DNA of 64,000 nucleotides, taken from positions 1 to 64,000 of the forward strand of contig NZ_JAKCFB010000034.1 of the NCBI RefSeq assembly GCF_024198235.1. The letters are read 5' to 3'. Under the pieces are notes generated by a model. The model was given only the letters and a program-made list of their open reading frames with translations. It was not told where the DNA came from and searched no databases. Below, piece by piece: positions 19,707-27,803 of this stretch (its first letter is position 1; the number at the start of each line of letters is the position of its first letter). The translations under genes were made by a program, and so were the position numbers. The stretch comes from Myxococcus dinghuensis (lineage in GTDB: Bacteria > Myxococcota > Myxococcia > Myxococcales > Myxococcaceae).

Positions 19707-20990
19707 CTACTGGCACGCGAAGGTGTACGTGCCCGGCGTGCTCCAGGTGCCATCCGGGTTGATGTTGCGCACGGTGTAGCCGCTGACCGGATAGGCGGTG
19801 CTCCAGCAGTCGCGGGCGCGCACGTCGTTGCGCACGGCGGCGGACAGGTCCCAGTTGCCCTTGCGGCGCAGCTTCTCGTAGGCGGCCACGCGGTCGATGG
19901 CGTCGACCCAGGTGGAGTCCGCGGCCAGCACGTCGCGGCGCTTCTCCAGGAACCGCTGGAGCCAGGCCGTCTCCGTGATGCCGTTGTAGCCCACCACCGG
20001 CGCCACCTGGCCGCTGTTGCCCACGGCGGTGTTGGCCGCGCGAATCATGCTCTTCGCGCCGGACTCGCCGTGGTTGATGTACGCGTCGTAGAGCGCCATG
20101 CGCGACAGCGCGGTGGCCAGGCCCCACTTGCGCGCCTCCGCCATGGCCGGCGCGTAGTACAGCGCGTCGCTCACCTGGTCCTGGCATGCCTTGAAGTCCG
20201 CGCGCGTGGTCGTGTTCGTGTCACTGGCCGCCCAGTCCGCCCGCCAGTCGCCGAGCACGTCCAGCTCCGACGTGGACGCCTGCGACTGGCCCGTGGACAG
20301 GAAGCGGTTGTTGATGGTGGTGAGCCCCGGCATGTATTTGGCCAGCAGGTTGCCGTTGCCCGCGCTGCGCAGGTTCACATAGCACTGCACCACCTGGATG
20401 GCGTCCCCGGTGCCCGTGCAGAACCCCGCGCGCCCGTTGGTGTAGCCGCGCCCGTCCTGGATGTTCTCCGAGTAGGCGTAGTCGAGCGTGGGCGTGTCGT
20501 TCTCCCAGATGCTGGTGAGCGCCTCGGCCACCTTCTTCTGGTTCGCCGTCAGCCCCGGCTCGGGCGTGGTGCCGCCACAGCTCGGGTCGGTGATTCCCAC
20601 GTTGCCCGCCGTCCACGACGTGTTCGAGTTCGTCGAGTAATAGAACGTGTACGACGCGTTGACCGCCACCGTCAGGCCCGACGTGCGCGAGTAGACACAC
20701 GTGCTGCCCGTCTGCGTGTGCGTCCAGCCCGGCTCGTCGTGGTCGCACGTCACGCCGCCCGGCACGCCGAACGAAATCGTCGGCGACGTCATCGCGCTCG
20801 TCCCCGTGTTCTTGAACACCAGCGTGCCCCAGTAGTCCGGGCCGTCGTACGTGTTCGTCGTCACCGTGTACGAACAGGCGGCCAGCGCCCGCGGGCCCTC
20901 CACCTCCGCCGCCGGCTCCTCGCTCGCGTCCGCCGCACAGCCGGTGAACGCGGCTGTGAGCCCCGCCAGCACCCATGCGCGATATTTCAT
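19707..20990 (-). CDS. Secreted GH46 chitosanase with an N-terminal carbohydrate-binding-like domain
   Basis: 427 residues from the ATG at 20990 (an upstream ATG at 21020 only adds ten polar residues). The signal sequence ends in AAFTGC, so it may be a lipoprotein (Cys18). Residues ~38-138 form a beta-sandwich with two likely disulfides and exposed aromatics (DYWGTLVF, EPGWTHT, YTFYYSTN), resembling a CBM2-like chitin/cellulose-binding module. The GH46 domain follows: the catalytic acid Glu163 in SIWENDTP and base Asp179 in IQDGRGYT match the Glu/Asp pair of Streptomyces chitosanase. It hydrolyses chitosan, consistent with predation on fungi or scavenging. It is convergent with the acyltransferase gene. 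Confidence 0.92.
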   Translation of the reverse strand: MKYRAWVLAGLTAAFTGCAADASEEPAAEVEGPRALAACSYTVTTNTYDGPDYWGTLVFKNTGTSAMTSPTISFGVPGGVTCDHDEPGWTHTQTGSTCVYSRTSGLTVAVNASYTFYYSTNSNTSWTAGNVGITDPSCGGTTPEPGLTANQKKVAEALTSIWENDTPTLDYAYSENIQDGRGYTNGRAGFCTGTGDAIQVVQCYVNLRSAGNGNLLAKYMPGLTTINNRFLSTGQSQASTSELDVLGDWRADWAASDTNTTTRADFKACQDQVSDALYYAPAMAEARKWGLATALSRMALYDAYINHGESGAKSMIRAANTAVGNSGQVAPVVGYNGITETAWLQRFLEKRRDVLAADSTWVDAIDRVAAYEKLRRKGNWDLSAAVRNDVRARDCWSTAYPVSGYTVRNINPDGTWSTPGTYTFACQ

Positions 20991-21189
20991 TCCGGATGCA
21001 TCATTCCGACCGTATTCCATGCGTGTCCTCCCGCGGGATGGCTGTCATTGCTATAGTGGAAAAACGAGGAAAAGCAGTCGAATCTTCCGATGCCTGCCTG
21101 CCCGCCGTTCGGACGTGGCGGCTTCCGGCCGGGCGTGAACCGGAGTGCATACCCTTCGTCGAGAACACATCGCGCCGAGGAGGGATGAG

Positions 21190-21459
21190 ATGTCATTGGA
21201 AACGATTCTGGTCTGGGCGGTCATCGGCCTCATCGCCGGGTGGTTGGCGTCGGCCGTGGTCGGCGGAGGCTATGGCCTGATTGGCGACATCGTGGTGGGC
21301 GTGGTGGGCGCCTTCCTGGGTGGCTTCATCTTCCGGGCGCTGGGGGCGGGGCAGCCCTTCGGTGGACTGGCGGGGACCATCTTCGTGGCCTTCATCGGGG
21401 CGGTGGTGTTGCTCCTCCTCTTGAGAGCCATCCACTCGGCATCCGCCAGGCGGGTCTGA
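21190..21459 (+). CDS. GlsB/YeaQ/YmgE-family small membrane protein
   Basis: 89 residues. The ATG at 21190 follows GAGGAGGGATGAG. Three hydrophobic helices (TILVWAVIGLIAGWLASAVV, a Gly-rich middle GDIVVGVVGAFLGGFIFRALG, and TIFVAFIGAVVLLLLLRAI) with the glycine patterns of the 'transglycosylase-associated' family. These proteins are stress-induced and sit in the inner membrane; biochemical activity is unproven. A second, diverged copy lies at 29390. Confidence 0.85.
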   Translation: MSLETILVWAVIGLIAGWLASAVVGGGYGLIGDIVVGVVGAFLGGFIFRALGAGQPFGGLAGTIFVAFIGAVVLLLLLRAIHSASARRV

Positions 21460-21478
21460 GTGACGGCCGGAGGAGGGC

Positions 21479-22114
21479 TCAGGCGCCGCGCCAGCCCTCC
21501 ACGGCCGTCACGAGCGCGGCGAGCATCATGAGCGCGCCCACCACGCGGGCCGCGTGCAGGCTGGCGGAGGGTCGAGCCTCCAGCCAGCCGCGCGCGCGGG
21601 CCGCGGCCAGGGCGATGGCGCCGTACACCGCCACCTGGGTCACCGCGATGATGGCCCCCATCACCAGCGCCTGGAGCCACAGCGGGCCGTACTCCTCGCG
21701 CAGGAACTGGGGGAACACGGCCAGCATGAAGACGTAGGCCTTGGGGTTGAGCAGGTTGGTGACGGCTCCCCGCCGGAAGGTCGACAGGGAGGAGCGGGGG
21801 GCCTCCAGCGGCGAGGGCTGGAACGCGGCCCCGCCGCGCCACAGCGACAGCCCCATCCACGCCACGTACAGCGCGCCCGCCCACAGGAGCGCGTTGAAGG
21901 CCAGGGGCAGGACGGTGAGCAGCACCGCCACGCCCGTGGCGCCCACGACGACGTGGCAGGCGCCCCCCGCGACGATGCCGCCCACCGCGCACAAGCCCGC
22001 GCGCCGCCCTCCGACCAGCGAGCTGGCCAGCACGAAGGCCATGTCCAGCCCGGGCAGGAGGACGATGCCGAACACCAGGACGAAGAACAGCCAGAGGTGG
22101 GGGGTGTGAGTCAT
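21479..22114 (-). CDS. LysE/RhtB-family amino-acid exporter
   Basis: 211 residues with six predicted transmembrane helices. The family start is recognisable: LFFVLVFGIVLLPGLDMAFVLASSLVGGRRAG in two parts, then ALYVAWMGLSLWR and VTNLLNPKAYVFMLAVFPQF, the conserved Asn-Pro-Lys segment. LysE-type proteins export amino acids or their analogues; the substrate cannot be inferred. It is convergent with the GlsB-like gene across 19 bases. Confidence 0.92.
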   Translation of the reverse strand: MTHTPHLWLFFVLVFGIVLLPGLDMAFVLASSLVGGRRAGLCAVGGIVAGGACHVVVGATGVAVLLTVLPLAFNALLWAGALYVAWMGLSLWRGGAAFQPSPLEAPRSSLSTFRRGAVTNLLNPKAYVFMLAVFPQFLREEYGPLWLQALVMGAIIAVTQVAVYGAIALAAARARGWLEARPSASLHAARVVGALMMLAALVTAVEGWRGA

Positions 22115-22254
22115 GGGGCTCCGTGTGCCTTCCGCCCGGAAAGGGCCATGGGCCCCGGCGCGTCTTCACCGGAGCACGTGGCGGACCCTACGGAGCATCT
22201 AGGGCGGAACCGGTCCTCATTCGGACGTGGGCGCCGCGTGGCCTCCCGGCCCGC

Positions 22255-22548
22255 TCAGGCCTCCGGCAGGCCGCACGTCGCGTAGGACTGCTGCGAGTAG
22301 TAGCCGCCGCGCGAGCCGGACGCGGTCTCCACGCCGTCGCAGCAGAAGTCCCACCCGGTGACGAGGGTCTTCGCCGCGTTGGAATACCAGGTGCGCACCC
22401 AGCGGTCGTTCGGTTCGCACAACCAGATGATGCGCTGCTCGGACGACTCCAGCGCGTCCGGCGCCGTCTCGTCCTGTGTTCCCCCACCACACCCGACCCC
22501 GAGCCATGCCGCTGCGACACACGCCACTGCCAGGAGCTTCTGGAGCAT
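22255..22548 (-). CDS. Short Cys-rich lipoprotein of unknown function
   Basis: 97 residues. MLQKLLAVACVAAAWLGVGC ends in a lipobox Cys20, followed by a polar linker with GGGTQDETAPDALESSEQ. The mature C-terminus has a WLCEP, FCC and ATC pattern that could form two disulfides, plus several Trp and Tyr. No family is recognised. It is divergent from the WYL regulator at 22629. Confidence 0.65.
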   Translation of the reverse strand: MLQKLLAVACVAAAWLGVGCGGGTQDETAPDALESSEQRIIWLCEPNDRWVRTWYSNAAKTLVTGWDFCCDGVETASGSRGGYYSQQSYATCGLPEA

Positions 22549-22628
22549 GCGAGCCTCAATCACGACGGGTGGTGTACGGCGCGAGGGATTGTACGCGAAG
22601 CGGCGCGCCACGCATTAGGCTGCGCGCC

Positions 22629-23579
22629 ATGTCCCGCCCCACGACGCGTGTGCTCACCGTGCTCGAGCTGCTCCAGACGCACGGGCGGATGACCGGCTCG
22701 GAGCTGGCGCGGCGGCTCGACGTGGACCGGCGCACGGTGCGCCGCTACATCGTCCAGCTGGAGGAGCTGGGCATCCCCGTCACCGCGGAGCGGGGGCGCG
22801 ACGGCGCCTACCTGTTGGTCGCGGGCTTCAAGCTGCCGCCCATGGTGTTCACGGACGACGAGGCGCTGGCGCTGTCGGTGGGCCTGCTGGCCGCGCGGGG
22901 CCTGGGCCTGTCGGAGGCCGCGCCCGCGGTGGCCAGCGCCCAGGCCAAGCTGGAGCGGGTGATGCCCGCGCCGCTCAAGCGCCGGGTGCGCGCGGTGGAC
23001 GAGACGGTGACGCTGGACTTCTCCCGCTCGCGCGAGACGCTCGACAACACCGCCCTCGTCTCCTTGAGCGCGGCGGCCCAGGCCCGCCAGCGCGTGCGGA
23101 TGCGCTACCAGGCGGCCCGCGACGAGGTGAGCGAGCGCGACTTCGACCCGTACGGGCTCGCCTGGCGCGCGGGGCGCTGGTACGTGGTGGGCGTGTGCCA
23201 CCTGCGCCACGGGCTGCGCACCTTCCGGTTGGACCGGGTGCGCGCGGTGGCGCCGCTCGACCTCCACTTCGAGCGCCCCGAGGACTTCGACGCGCTGGCC
23301 CACGTGACGCTGTCGGTGGCCACGCTGCCGCGCGCCTTCGCGGTGGAGGTGCTGCTCCACACGCGGCTCGACGTCGCCCGGCGGGAGCTGTTCGCCACGC
23401 TGGGGGTGCTGGAGGTCGTGCCGGAGGGCGTGGTGCTGCGCGGCCAGACGGACGACCTGGACTGGTTCGCCCGCGAGCTGGCGCGGCTGCCCTTCGCCTT
23501 CCAGGTGCGTCGGCCAGACGCGCTGCGCGAGGCGCTGGACGCCCACGCCCGGAAGCTGCTGGAGCGGGCGCGGTCGTGA
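22629..23579 (+). CDS. YafY-type transcriptional regulator (HTH + WYL)
   Basis: 316 residues. An N-terminal winged HTH (RVLTVLELLQTHGRMTGSEL, then LDVDRRTVRRYIVQLEELG), a GAYLLVAGFKLPP wing, a helical linker, a WYL domain (YGLAWRAGRWYVVGVCHLR, FRLDRVRAV) and a C-terminal WCX extension. WYL proteins bind nucleic acid or nucleotide ligands and regulate nearby or global genes. The WYL triad here reads W-Y-V. The target is unknown; the divergent lipoprotein gene and the gene's own promoter are candidates. Confidence 0.9.
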   Translation: MSRPTTRVLTVLELLQTHGRMTGSELARRLDVDRRTVRRYIVQLEELGIPVTAERGRDGAYLLVAGFKLPPMVFTDDEALALSVGLLAARGLGLSEAAPAVASAQAKLERVMPAPLKRRVRAVDETVTLDFSRSRETLDNTALVSLSAAAQARQRVRMRYQAARDEVSERDFDPYGLAWRAGRWYVVGVCHLRHGLRTFRLDRVRAVAPLDLHFERPEDFDALAHVTLSVATLPRAFAVEVLLHTRLDVARRELFATLGVLEVVPEGVVLRGQTDDLDWFARELARLPFAFQVRRPDALREALDAHARKLLERARS

Positions 23580-23622
23580 ACGGCGGGGACGCGCCCGCGG
23601 TCCGCCCGGCGGTGGCGGGACG

Positions 23623-24243
23623 CTAGCGCGTGCGCTTGCGCTGGGGCGCGGGGGGCGCCTTCGGCGCCTGCTTCCTCGCGGTCTTGTTCGCGCAGGCCGT
23701 CTTTCCGCAGAAGCGGCGCTTGCCCGCGGTCGACGTGTCCAGGAAGACGGTGCCGCAGCCGTCCTGGGGACACGCGCGCACGCGCTCGGAGCGCGGTCCA
23801 CCCAACAGCTCCGCGGCCTCGCGCGCCACCGCCGAGAGCTGTCCGCGCACGCCCGCGCCGGCCCACATCAAGCCCCGGGGGCCGAGCTGCGGCGCGGGAG
23901 GCGGCTCCGCCGCCCAGCGGTTGACGATGGCGCGGTCCCTCGCGGAGAAGCTCTCCCCGCGCGTGCGCGCCACCGCGAGCCGGTAGATGCCCTCGCGCAG
24001 CTCGCGCGCCGCGACCAGCTCCTCCGGCGACGCCTGCTGCGGCTGCTCCGTCAGGCCCGCGGCCACCAGCCAACGACTCAGGTCGTTCGTCGTCTGGAGC
24101 TGGTCCGCGGGGGAGGTGAAGCGCCCCGGGAGCGTCGCCGCCAGGTCCAGCGCCAGCCGCCCCGCGCCGAACTTGAAGCCATCTCGGAGCTCTCCCTTGG
24201 GAGCAGGGGATTGGGGGGATGCGGCGCGGTGTCGGACGGGCAT
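23623..24243 (-). CDS. ABATE/CGNR zinc-finger protein, probable transcription factor
   Basis: 206 residues. The N-terminal half carries the stress-type ABATE region (FGAGRLALDLAATL, then LSRWLVAAGL and REGIYRLAVARTRGE). The C-terminal zinc finger is CPQDGCG ... RRFCGKTACANK, four cysteines as in the family, but the name-giving C-G-N-R reads C-A-N-K. A basic tail follows (KQAPKAPPAPQRKRTR). Proteins of this type are predicted stress-responsive regulators. It is convergent with the WYL regulator. Confidence 0.85.
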   Translation of the reverse strand: MPVRHRAASPQSPAPKGELRDGFKFGAGRLALDLAATLPGRFTSPADQLQTTNDLSRWLVAAGLTEQPQQASPEELVAARELREGIYRLAVARTRGESFSARDRAIVNRWAAEPPPAPQLGPRGLMWAGAGVRGQLSAVAREAAELLGGPRSERVRACPQDGCGTVFLDTSTAGKRRFCGKTACANKTARKQAPKAPPAPQRKRTR

Positions 24244-24346
24244 GAAGGCTCTCTGAGGGGGATTGGTGGTACGCAAAACAAGGTACCTCGGACCGGTCTC
24301 CTTGTCCGGGGAATGTCGGTGACGACATGTTGCGACACACCCGACC

Positions 24347-25021
24347 TCACGGGTTCCAGACCACGTCGAACAACACCGCGTAGTGCGCCGTGGCCGCGGC
24401 GATGACCATGAGATGGAAGACCTCGTGGTAACCGAAGAATGCGGGGATCGGGTCCGGCCACCGTCGCGCGTAGACGACGGCGCCGAGCGCGTAGCAGAGC
24501 CCGCCGGCCAGCAGCCACGCGGCGCGTGCGGCGCCAATCACTTCTGGCAGTCGCAGCATCACGGGCGCGGCCAGCGCGCCCAGCAGGACGTAGAGCACGG
24601 AGCGCACGCCGCGCGACCCGGAGATGCCCGCCAGCGACAGCCCCGCCCCCGTGAGGGCGCAGGGCCACATGAGCCACAGCAGATGTCGCGTCCAGGCGCC
24701 CGCCGCGTCCAGCGTGGCCAGGGGTGTGAAGGTCCCCGCGATGAGCAGGTAGATGGCTGCGTGGTCCAGCCGGCGCAGGCGCTGGTGCGCCGCGGGGCTC
24801 CAGTCCGGGCAGTGATACGTCGCGCTCGTCCCGAACATCAGCACCAGCGCCGCGCCGAAGACGCCGTCCGCCCAGCGCTGCGTCCCCTGCACCGGCGCCG
24901 CCAGCAACACCCCGCTCCCGGCGAGCGCCGCCAGGAAGGCGAGCGCATGGGAGAGTCCTCGCAGCCGGGGTTTCACCTCGGCGTCGAGCGCGGGGGACGG
25001 GAGCGGGGCAGGGGACGGCAT
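24347..25021 (-). CDS. TrhA/hemolysin III-family (PAQR-like) membrane protein
   Basis: 224 residues, seven predicted transmembrane helices. The conserved polar residues of the family are all present: GTSATYHC, RRLDHAAIYLLIAGTFTP and FGYHEVFHLMVIAAATAHY, giving the Ser, Asp and three His that bind a metal in PAQR relatives. These bacterial proteins help maintain membrane fluidity; the old name hemolysin III is misleading. The start at 25021 is chosen over an upstream ATG because it removes a short polar extension. Confidence 0.9.
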   Translation of the reverse strand: MPSPAPLPSPALDAEVKPRLRGLSHALAFLAALAGSGVLLAAPVQGTQRWADGVFGAALVLMFGTSATYHCPDWSPAAHQRLRRLDHAAIYLLIAGTFTPLATLDAAGAWTRHLLWLMWPCALTGAGLSLAGISGSRGVRSVLYVLLGALAAPVMLRLPEVIGAARAAWLLAGGLCYALGAVVYARRWPDPIPAFFGYHEVFHLMVIAAATAHYAVLFDVVWNP

Positions 25022-25413
25022 GCCCCCGTGGTAGCCCCGGCGCGTCACGGCCGCGTCAGCGACGCGGACTCCCCGTCCGACCGTGGACGTCTACGCGCCG
25101 CGGCATCATCGGCCGGACGACAGCGGCGTGTCTCCCGTGTCACATCCGTGACGGCGTGAAATTCCAGACACGGCGGCCGGATGGCTGTCTGGATTTATCG
25201 CGCCCGCCTGCCCCCGCTGTGAGTCTTTGACGCTGCGTCCGGGGCTGGCAAAGCTTCCAGATGTATCACGGTTCCCACGGGGAGCGGTGTATCATCCGGG
25301 TCTCGTCCCACCCATTTGAAGCGGTGTGAGGGTTTGGGCATATCGTCTCCCATCCCGGTCTGGACGCCTCTTCCCCTGTCACCCCTGTTTCAGCGTCCGG
25401 CCCGTGCGCGCCC
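25022..25413. other. 391-base divergent intergenic region with two repeat pairs
   Basis: No gene is seen here. TCCAGACA (25163-25170) and TGTCTGGA (25186-25193) form a perfect inverted repeat with a 15-base spacer. TGTATCAC (25262-25269) and TGTATCAT (25288-25295) are direct repeats 26 bases apart, about two and a half turns of the helix. Both lie between trhA-like and STAS genes that are transcribed away from each other, so they are candidate operators. No clear promoter hexamers can be assigned. Confidence 0.45.
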
Positions 25414-26112
25414 ATGACTCAGCCGCAGACGCAGTCCCAGGTCATCGAAGTCAACCTCGAGCGCCTCGAGCGCATCCGTGACGTGCTGGCCATGATTTCC
25501 CTGGGGGAGTTCGACCCGGACCAGCACCTCATCCCGGTGGAGGGGCACGACACGTTCGCGTCCTTCGAGGACACCATCAACCTCTTCGCGCGCCAGCTCC
25601 ACGCCTCCGTGAAGGAGAACGAGCAGTCCATCCGCAAGCTGGACTCCACGCGCCGCGAGCTGGAGGAGAAGCTCTCCACCATCGAGAAGCAGCGGCTGGC
25701 CATCCGCGACCTGTCCACGCCCATCATCGAGCTGTGGGAGGACGTGCTCACGCTGCCCATCGTCGGCGTGGTGGACACGCAGCGCTCGCTGGAGATGACG
25801 GAGCGGCTCCTGCACCGCATCTCCCAGGGGAAGGCCCGCTGCGTCATCATCGACATCACGGGCGTGGAGGTGGTGGACACCTCCACCGCGAACCACTTCG
25901 TGAAGATGGTGAACGCGGCCCGGCTCCTGGGCACCTACTGCGTCGTCACCGGCATCAGCCCGGTCATCGCGCAGACGCTGACCCAGATCGGCGTGGACCT
26001 GCGCGACGTGAAGACGCTGGGCAGCCTGCGCGACGGCCTGAAGGAGTGCTTCCTGTACCTGCGCAACCACACCGCCTACCGCGCCTTCGACTCCAACGGT
26101 CGTCAGGGCTGA
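25414..26112 (+). CDS. RsbR-like STAS-domain protein
   Basis: 232 residues, cytoplasmic. The N-terminal ~100 residues are a helical linker (with a HAMP-like coiled coil, KENEQSIRKLDSTRRELEEK). The STAS domain begins at LRDLSTPIIELWEDVLTLPI-type sequence and has the phospho-acceptor loop DITGVEVVDTSTANHF, then LLGTYCVVTGISPVIAQTL. In RsbR relatives a kinase such as RsbT phosphorylates the DTST-type residues, releasing a partner-switching cascade inside the stressosome. No rsbS or rsbT is adjacent; instead an unusual sensor-like gene follows 50 bases downstream and is probably cotranscribed. Confidence 0.88.
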   Translation: MTQPQTQSQVIEVNLERLERIRDVLAMISLGEFDPDQHLIPVEGHDTFASFEDTINLFARQLHASVKENEQSIRKLDSTRRELEEKLSTIEKQRLAIRDLSTPIIELWEDVLTLPIVGVVDTQRSLEMTERLLHRISQGKARCVIIDITGVEVVDTSTANHFVKMVNAARLLGTYCVVTGISPVIAQTLTQIGVDLRDVKTLGSLRDGLKECFLYLRNHTAYRAFDSNGRQG

Positions 26113-26162
26113 GACCGCTCTTCCGGCGGCTCCAGGAGAGCCGCCCCCAGGACCTTCGAGCA

Positions 26163-26765
26163 ATGAGCCAGTCGTCCCAGTTCCCCATCGAGCCCGGCGT
26201 CACCGTGACGGGCGCCAGCGTCTACTCCATCGTGGAGGCCATCCAGTCCTTCTCCGTCCTGGTCGACGCGCTGCTGGACGTGATGAAGGTCGTGCCCCGC
26301 GCGGACGGCACGCGCACCATCGACCAGAGCCACTGGTACCCCATCGAGGACTACCTGTTGGCGTACAAGAAGATCGACACCCTGCTGGGCGGCCGTGGCC
26401 TGGAGAAGGTGGGGTCGATGATTCCGAAGAACGCGGTGTTCCCGCCCAACGTCGCGGACATCCACGCCGCGCTCGGCTCCATCGACGTGGCCTTCCACAT
26501 GAACCACCGGAAGCACGGCAAGGAGATGTTCAACCCGGCCACCGGGGAGATGGTGGAGGGCATCGGTCACTACTCCTACACGCCCACCGCCGGGAAGAAG
26601 GAGGGCGTCCTGGTGGCGGCCAACCCGTACCCGTGCCGGTTCGACCAGGGCCTCATCAAGGGCATGGCGCAGCGCTTCGCGCCGGACGCCGCCGTGACCC
26701 ATGACCCGGCCCACGGCTGCCGTCAGAAGGGCGGCGGCTCCTGCACCTACGTCATCACCTGGTAG
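26163..26765 (+). CDS. V4R/heme-NO-binding-like sensory protein (tentative)
   Basis: 200 residues without signal or membrane segment. The last ~70 residues carry GIGHYSYTP, then NPYPCRFDQGLIKGMAQRFA, AVTHDPAHGCRQKGGGSCTY and a final ITW. This order (Cys-containing middle strand, then C-R-x-K-G-G-x-x-C, then a hydrophobic end strand) resembles the end of V4R and related small-molecule-binding domains. The first half is helical with many Tyr/Asp. With the RsbR-like gene just upstream it may supply the ligand input to a partner-switching module; this is inference from context. Confidence 0.55.
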   Translation: MSQSSQFPIEPGVTVTGASVYSIVEAIQSFSVLVDALLDVMKVVPRADGTRTIDQSHWYPIEDYLLAYKKIDTLLGGRGLEKVGSMIPKNAVFPPNVADIHAALGSIDVAFHMNHRKHGKEMFNPATGEMVEGIGHYSYTPTAGKKEGVLVAANPYPCRFDQGLIKGMAQRFAPDAAVTHDPAHGCRQKGGGSCTYVITW

Positions 26766-26836
26766 TCCTCCCGCCGCGCGCATCGCGCCCCCGCCGAGCC
26801 GCACGGGGCGCGATGTGCCGCGACGGAGGGCGTCCG

Positions 26837-27265
26837 TCAGCGCAGCTTGCGCAGCGGCAGCAGCGCGCGCAGGCGCGGGTCGCGCAGGAACAGGCTGCCC
26901 CAGGCGAGCACGCCCAGGAGGACGGGGAACACGAAGCTGTCGCCCTGGCGCACGTGCGTCTCCGTGGCGCCGCCCAGGTAGCCGGTGACCAGGATGGCGC
27001 CGAGCACCGCCGTCTGGGGGATGGCGAAGAGCACCGCGGAGACGACCTCCGCCACGCCGATGCCGATGATGGTCGAGGACGAGAAGCCGCCCTTCTGCAT
27101 GCCCTCCAGCACCTGGGGCGACAGGGTGAGCTTCATCGACGCGCTGAAGCCCAGCATGGCCACGACGACGAACGCGAAGACGCGGCCCACCCACAGCATC
27201 CAGGGCTTGGGGGCGGCGGGGGACTGCTCCACGGGGAGCGAGGCGGGGGACGGGGAGGCCGACAT
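26837..27265 (-). CDS. DoxX-family small membrane protein
   Basis: 142 residues from the ATG at 27265 (another in-frame ATG at 27274). An N-terminal Ser/Pro-rich tail is followed by four transmembrane helices: WVGRVFAFVVVAMLGFSASM, IIGIGVAEVVSAVLFAIP, TAVLGAILVTGYLGGATE and FVFPVLLGVLAWGSLFL. DoxX-like proteins are linked to membrane-bound quinone or redox functions; the activity here is unknown. It is divergent from an HxlR regulator with an inverted repeat between them, a common arrangement in which the regulator represses the doxX-like gene. Confidence 0.88.
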   Translation of the reverse strand: MSASPSPASLPVEQSPAAPKPWMLWVGRVFAFVVVAMLGFSASMKLTLSPQVLEGMQKGGFSSSTIIGIGVAEVVSAVLFAIPQTAVLGAILVTGYLGGATETHVRQGDSFVFPVLLGVLAWGSLFLRDPRLRALLPLRKLR

Positions 27266-27315
27266 GGGGGGCACCTGCGGGGGCTGCGATGGGGTGGGTT
27301 CTGCGGGGGTCCTCG

Positions 27316-27345
27316 GTTACAACCCGGAACCGGCGCACCTGTAAC
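27316..27345. promoter_or_regulatory. Inverted repeat GTTACA-N18-TGTAAC, probable HxlR operator
   Basis: GTTACA (27316-27321) and TGTAAC (27340-27345) are perfect inverted half-sites whose centres are 24 bases apart, roughly two helical turns. They lie in the 113-base divergent region between the doxX-like gene and the HxlR regulator gene. A dimeric winged-helix regulator of the HxlR type could occupy both halves and control both genes. Confidence 0.65.
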
Positions 27346-27378
27346 GAGCTGGTGCCGCGCGCACAAGGAGGCACACCC

Positions 27379-27792
27379 ATGACACCAGCCCTCAGCCGGG
27401 TCCCCTCCGCCACGTCCGAGTCCTGTCTGGCCGTGCGGGACGTGCTGGACCGGGTGGGAGACACCTGGAGCGTCAACGTGGTGGGCCACCTGGGGGCGGG
27501 CCCCCGGCGCTTCAACGACCTGAGGCGCTCCATCGAGGGCATCAGCCAGCGCATGCTCACCCTCACCCTGCGGGGGCTGGAGCGGGACGGGCTGGTGAGC
27601 CGCACCGTCCACGCCACGCTCCCGCCCCAGGTGGAGTACGCGCTGACGCCGCTGGGCCAGACGCTGCTGGAGCCCGTCAGCGCCCTGTTCCAGTGGGCAT
27701 CGCGCCACCGCCCGGCCATCCAGGAGGCGCGCCGGCGCTACGACGCGCGCACCCCGGCCGAGCCGGCGACGGCCGACAAGCGGGCCCGGTAG
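27379..27792 (+). CDS. HxlR-family transcriptional regulator with the redox-type N-terminal Cys
   Basis: 137 residues. SESCLAVRDVLDRVGDTWSV places a single Cys just before the first helix, where redox-responsive members (HypR and QorR types) carry their sensing cysteine. The winged helix follows (RFNDLRRSIEGISQRMLTLT, LRGLERDGLVSRTVH, VEYALTPLGQTLLEPV). A GGAG site precedes the ATG at 27379. It is divergent from the doxX-like gene over a matching operator, so repression relieved by quinones or oxidants is a fair inference. Confidence 0.92.
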   Translation: MTPALSRVPSATSESCLAVRDVLDRVGDTWSVNVVGHLGAGPRRFNDLRRSIEGISQRMLTLTLRGLERDGLVSRTVHATLPPQVEYALTPLGQTLLEPVSALFQWASRHRPAIQEARRRYDARTPAEPATADKRAR

Positions 27793-27803
27793 GCCCGCCC
27801 GCC

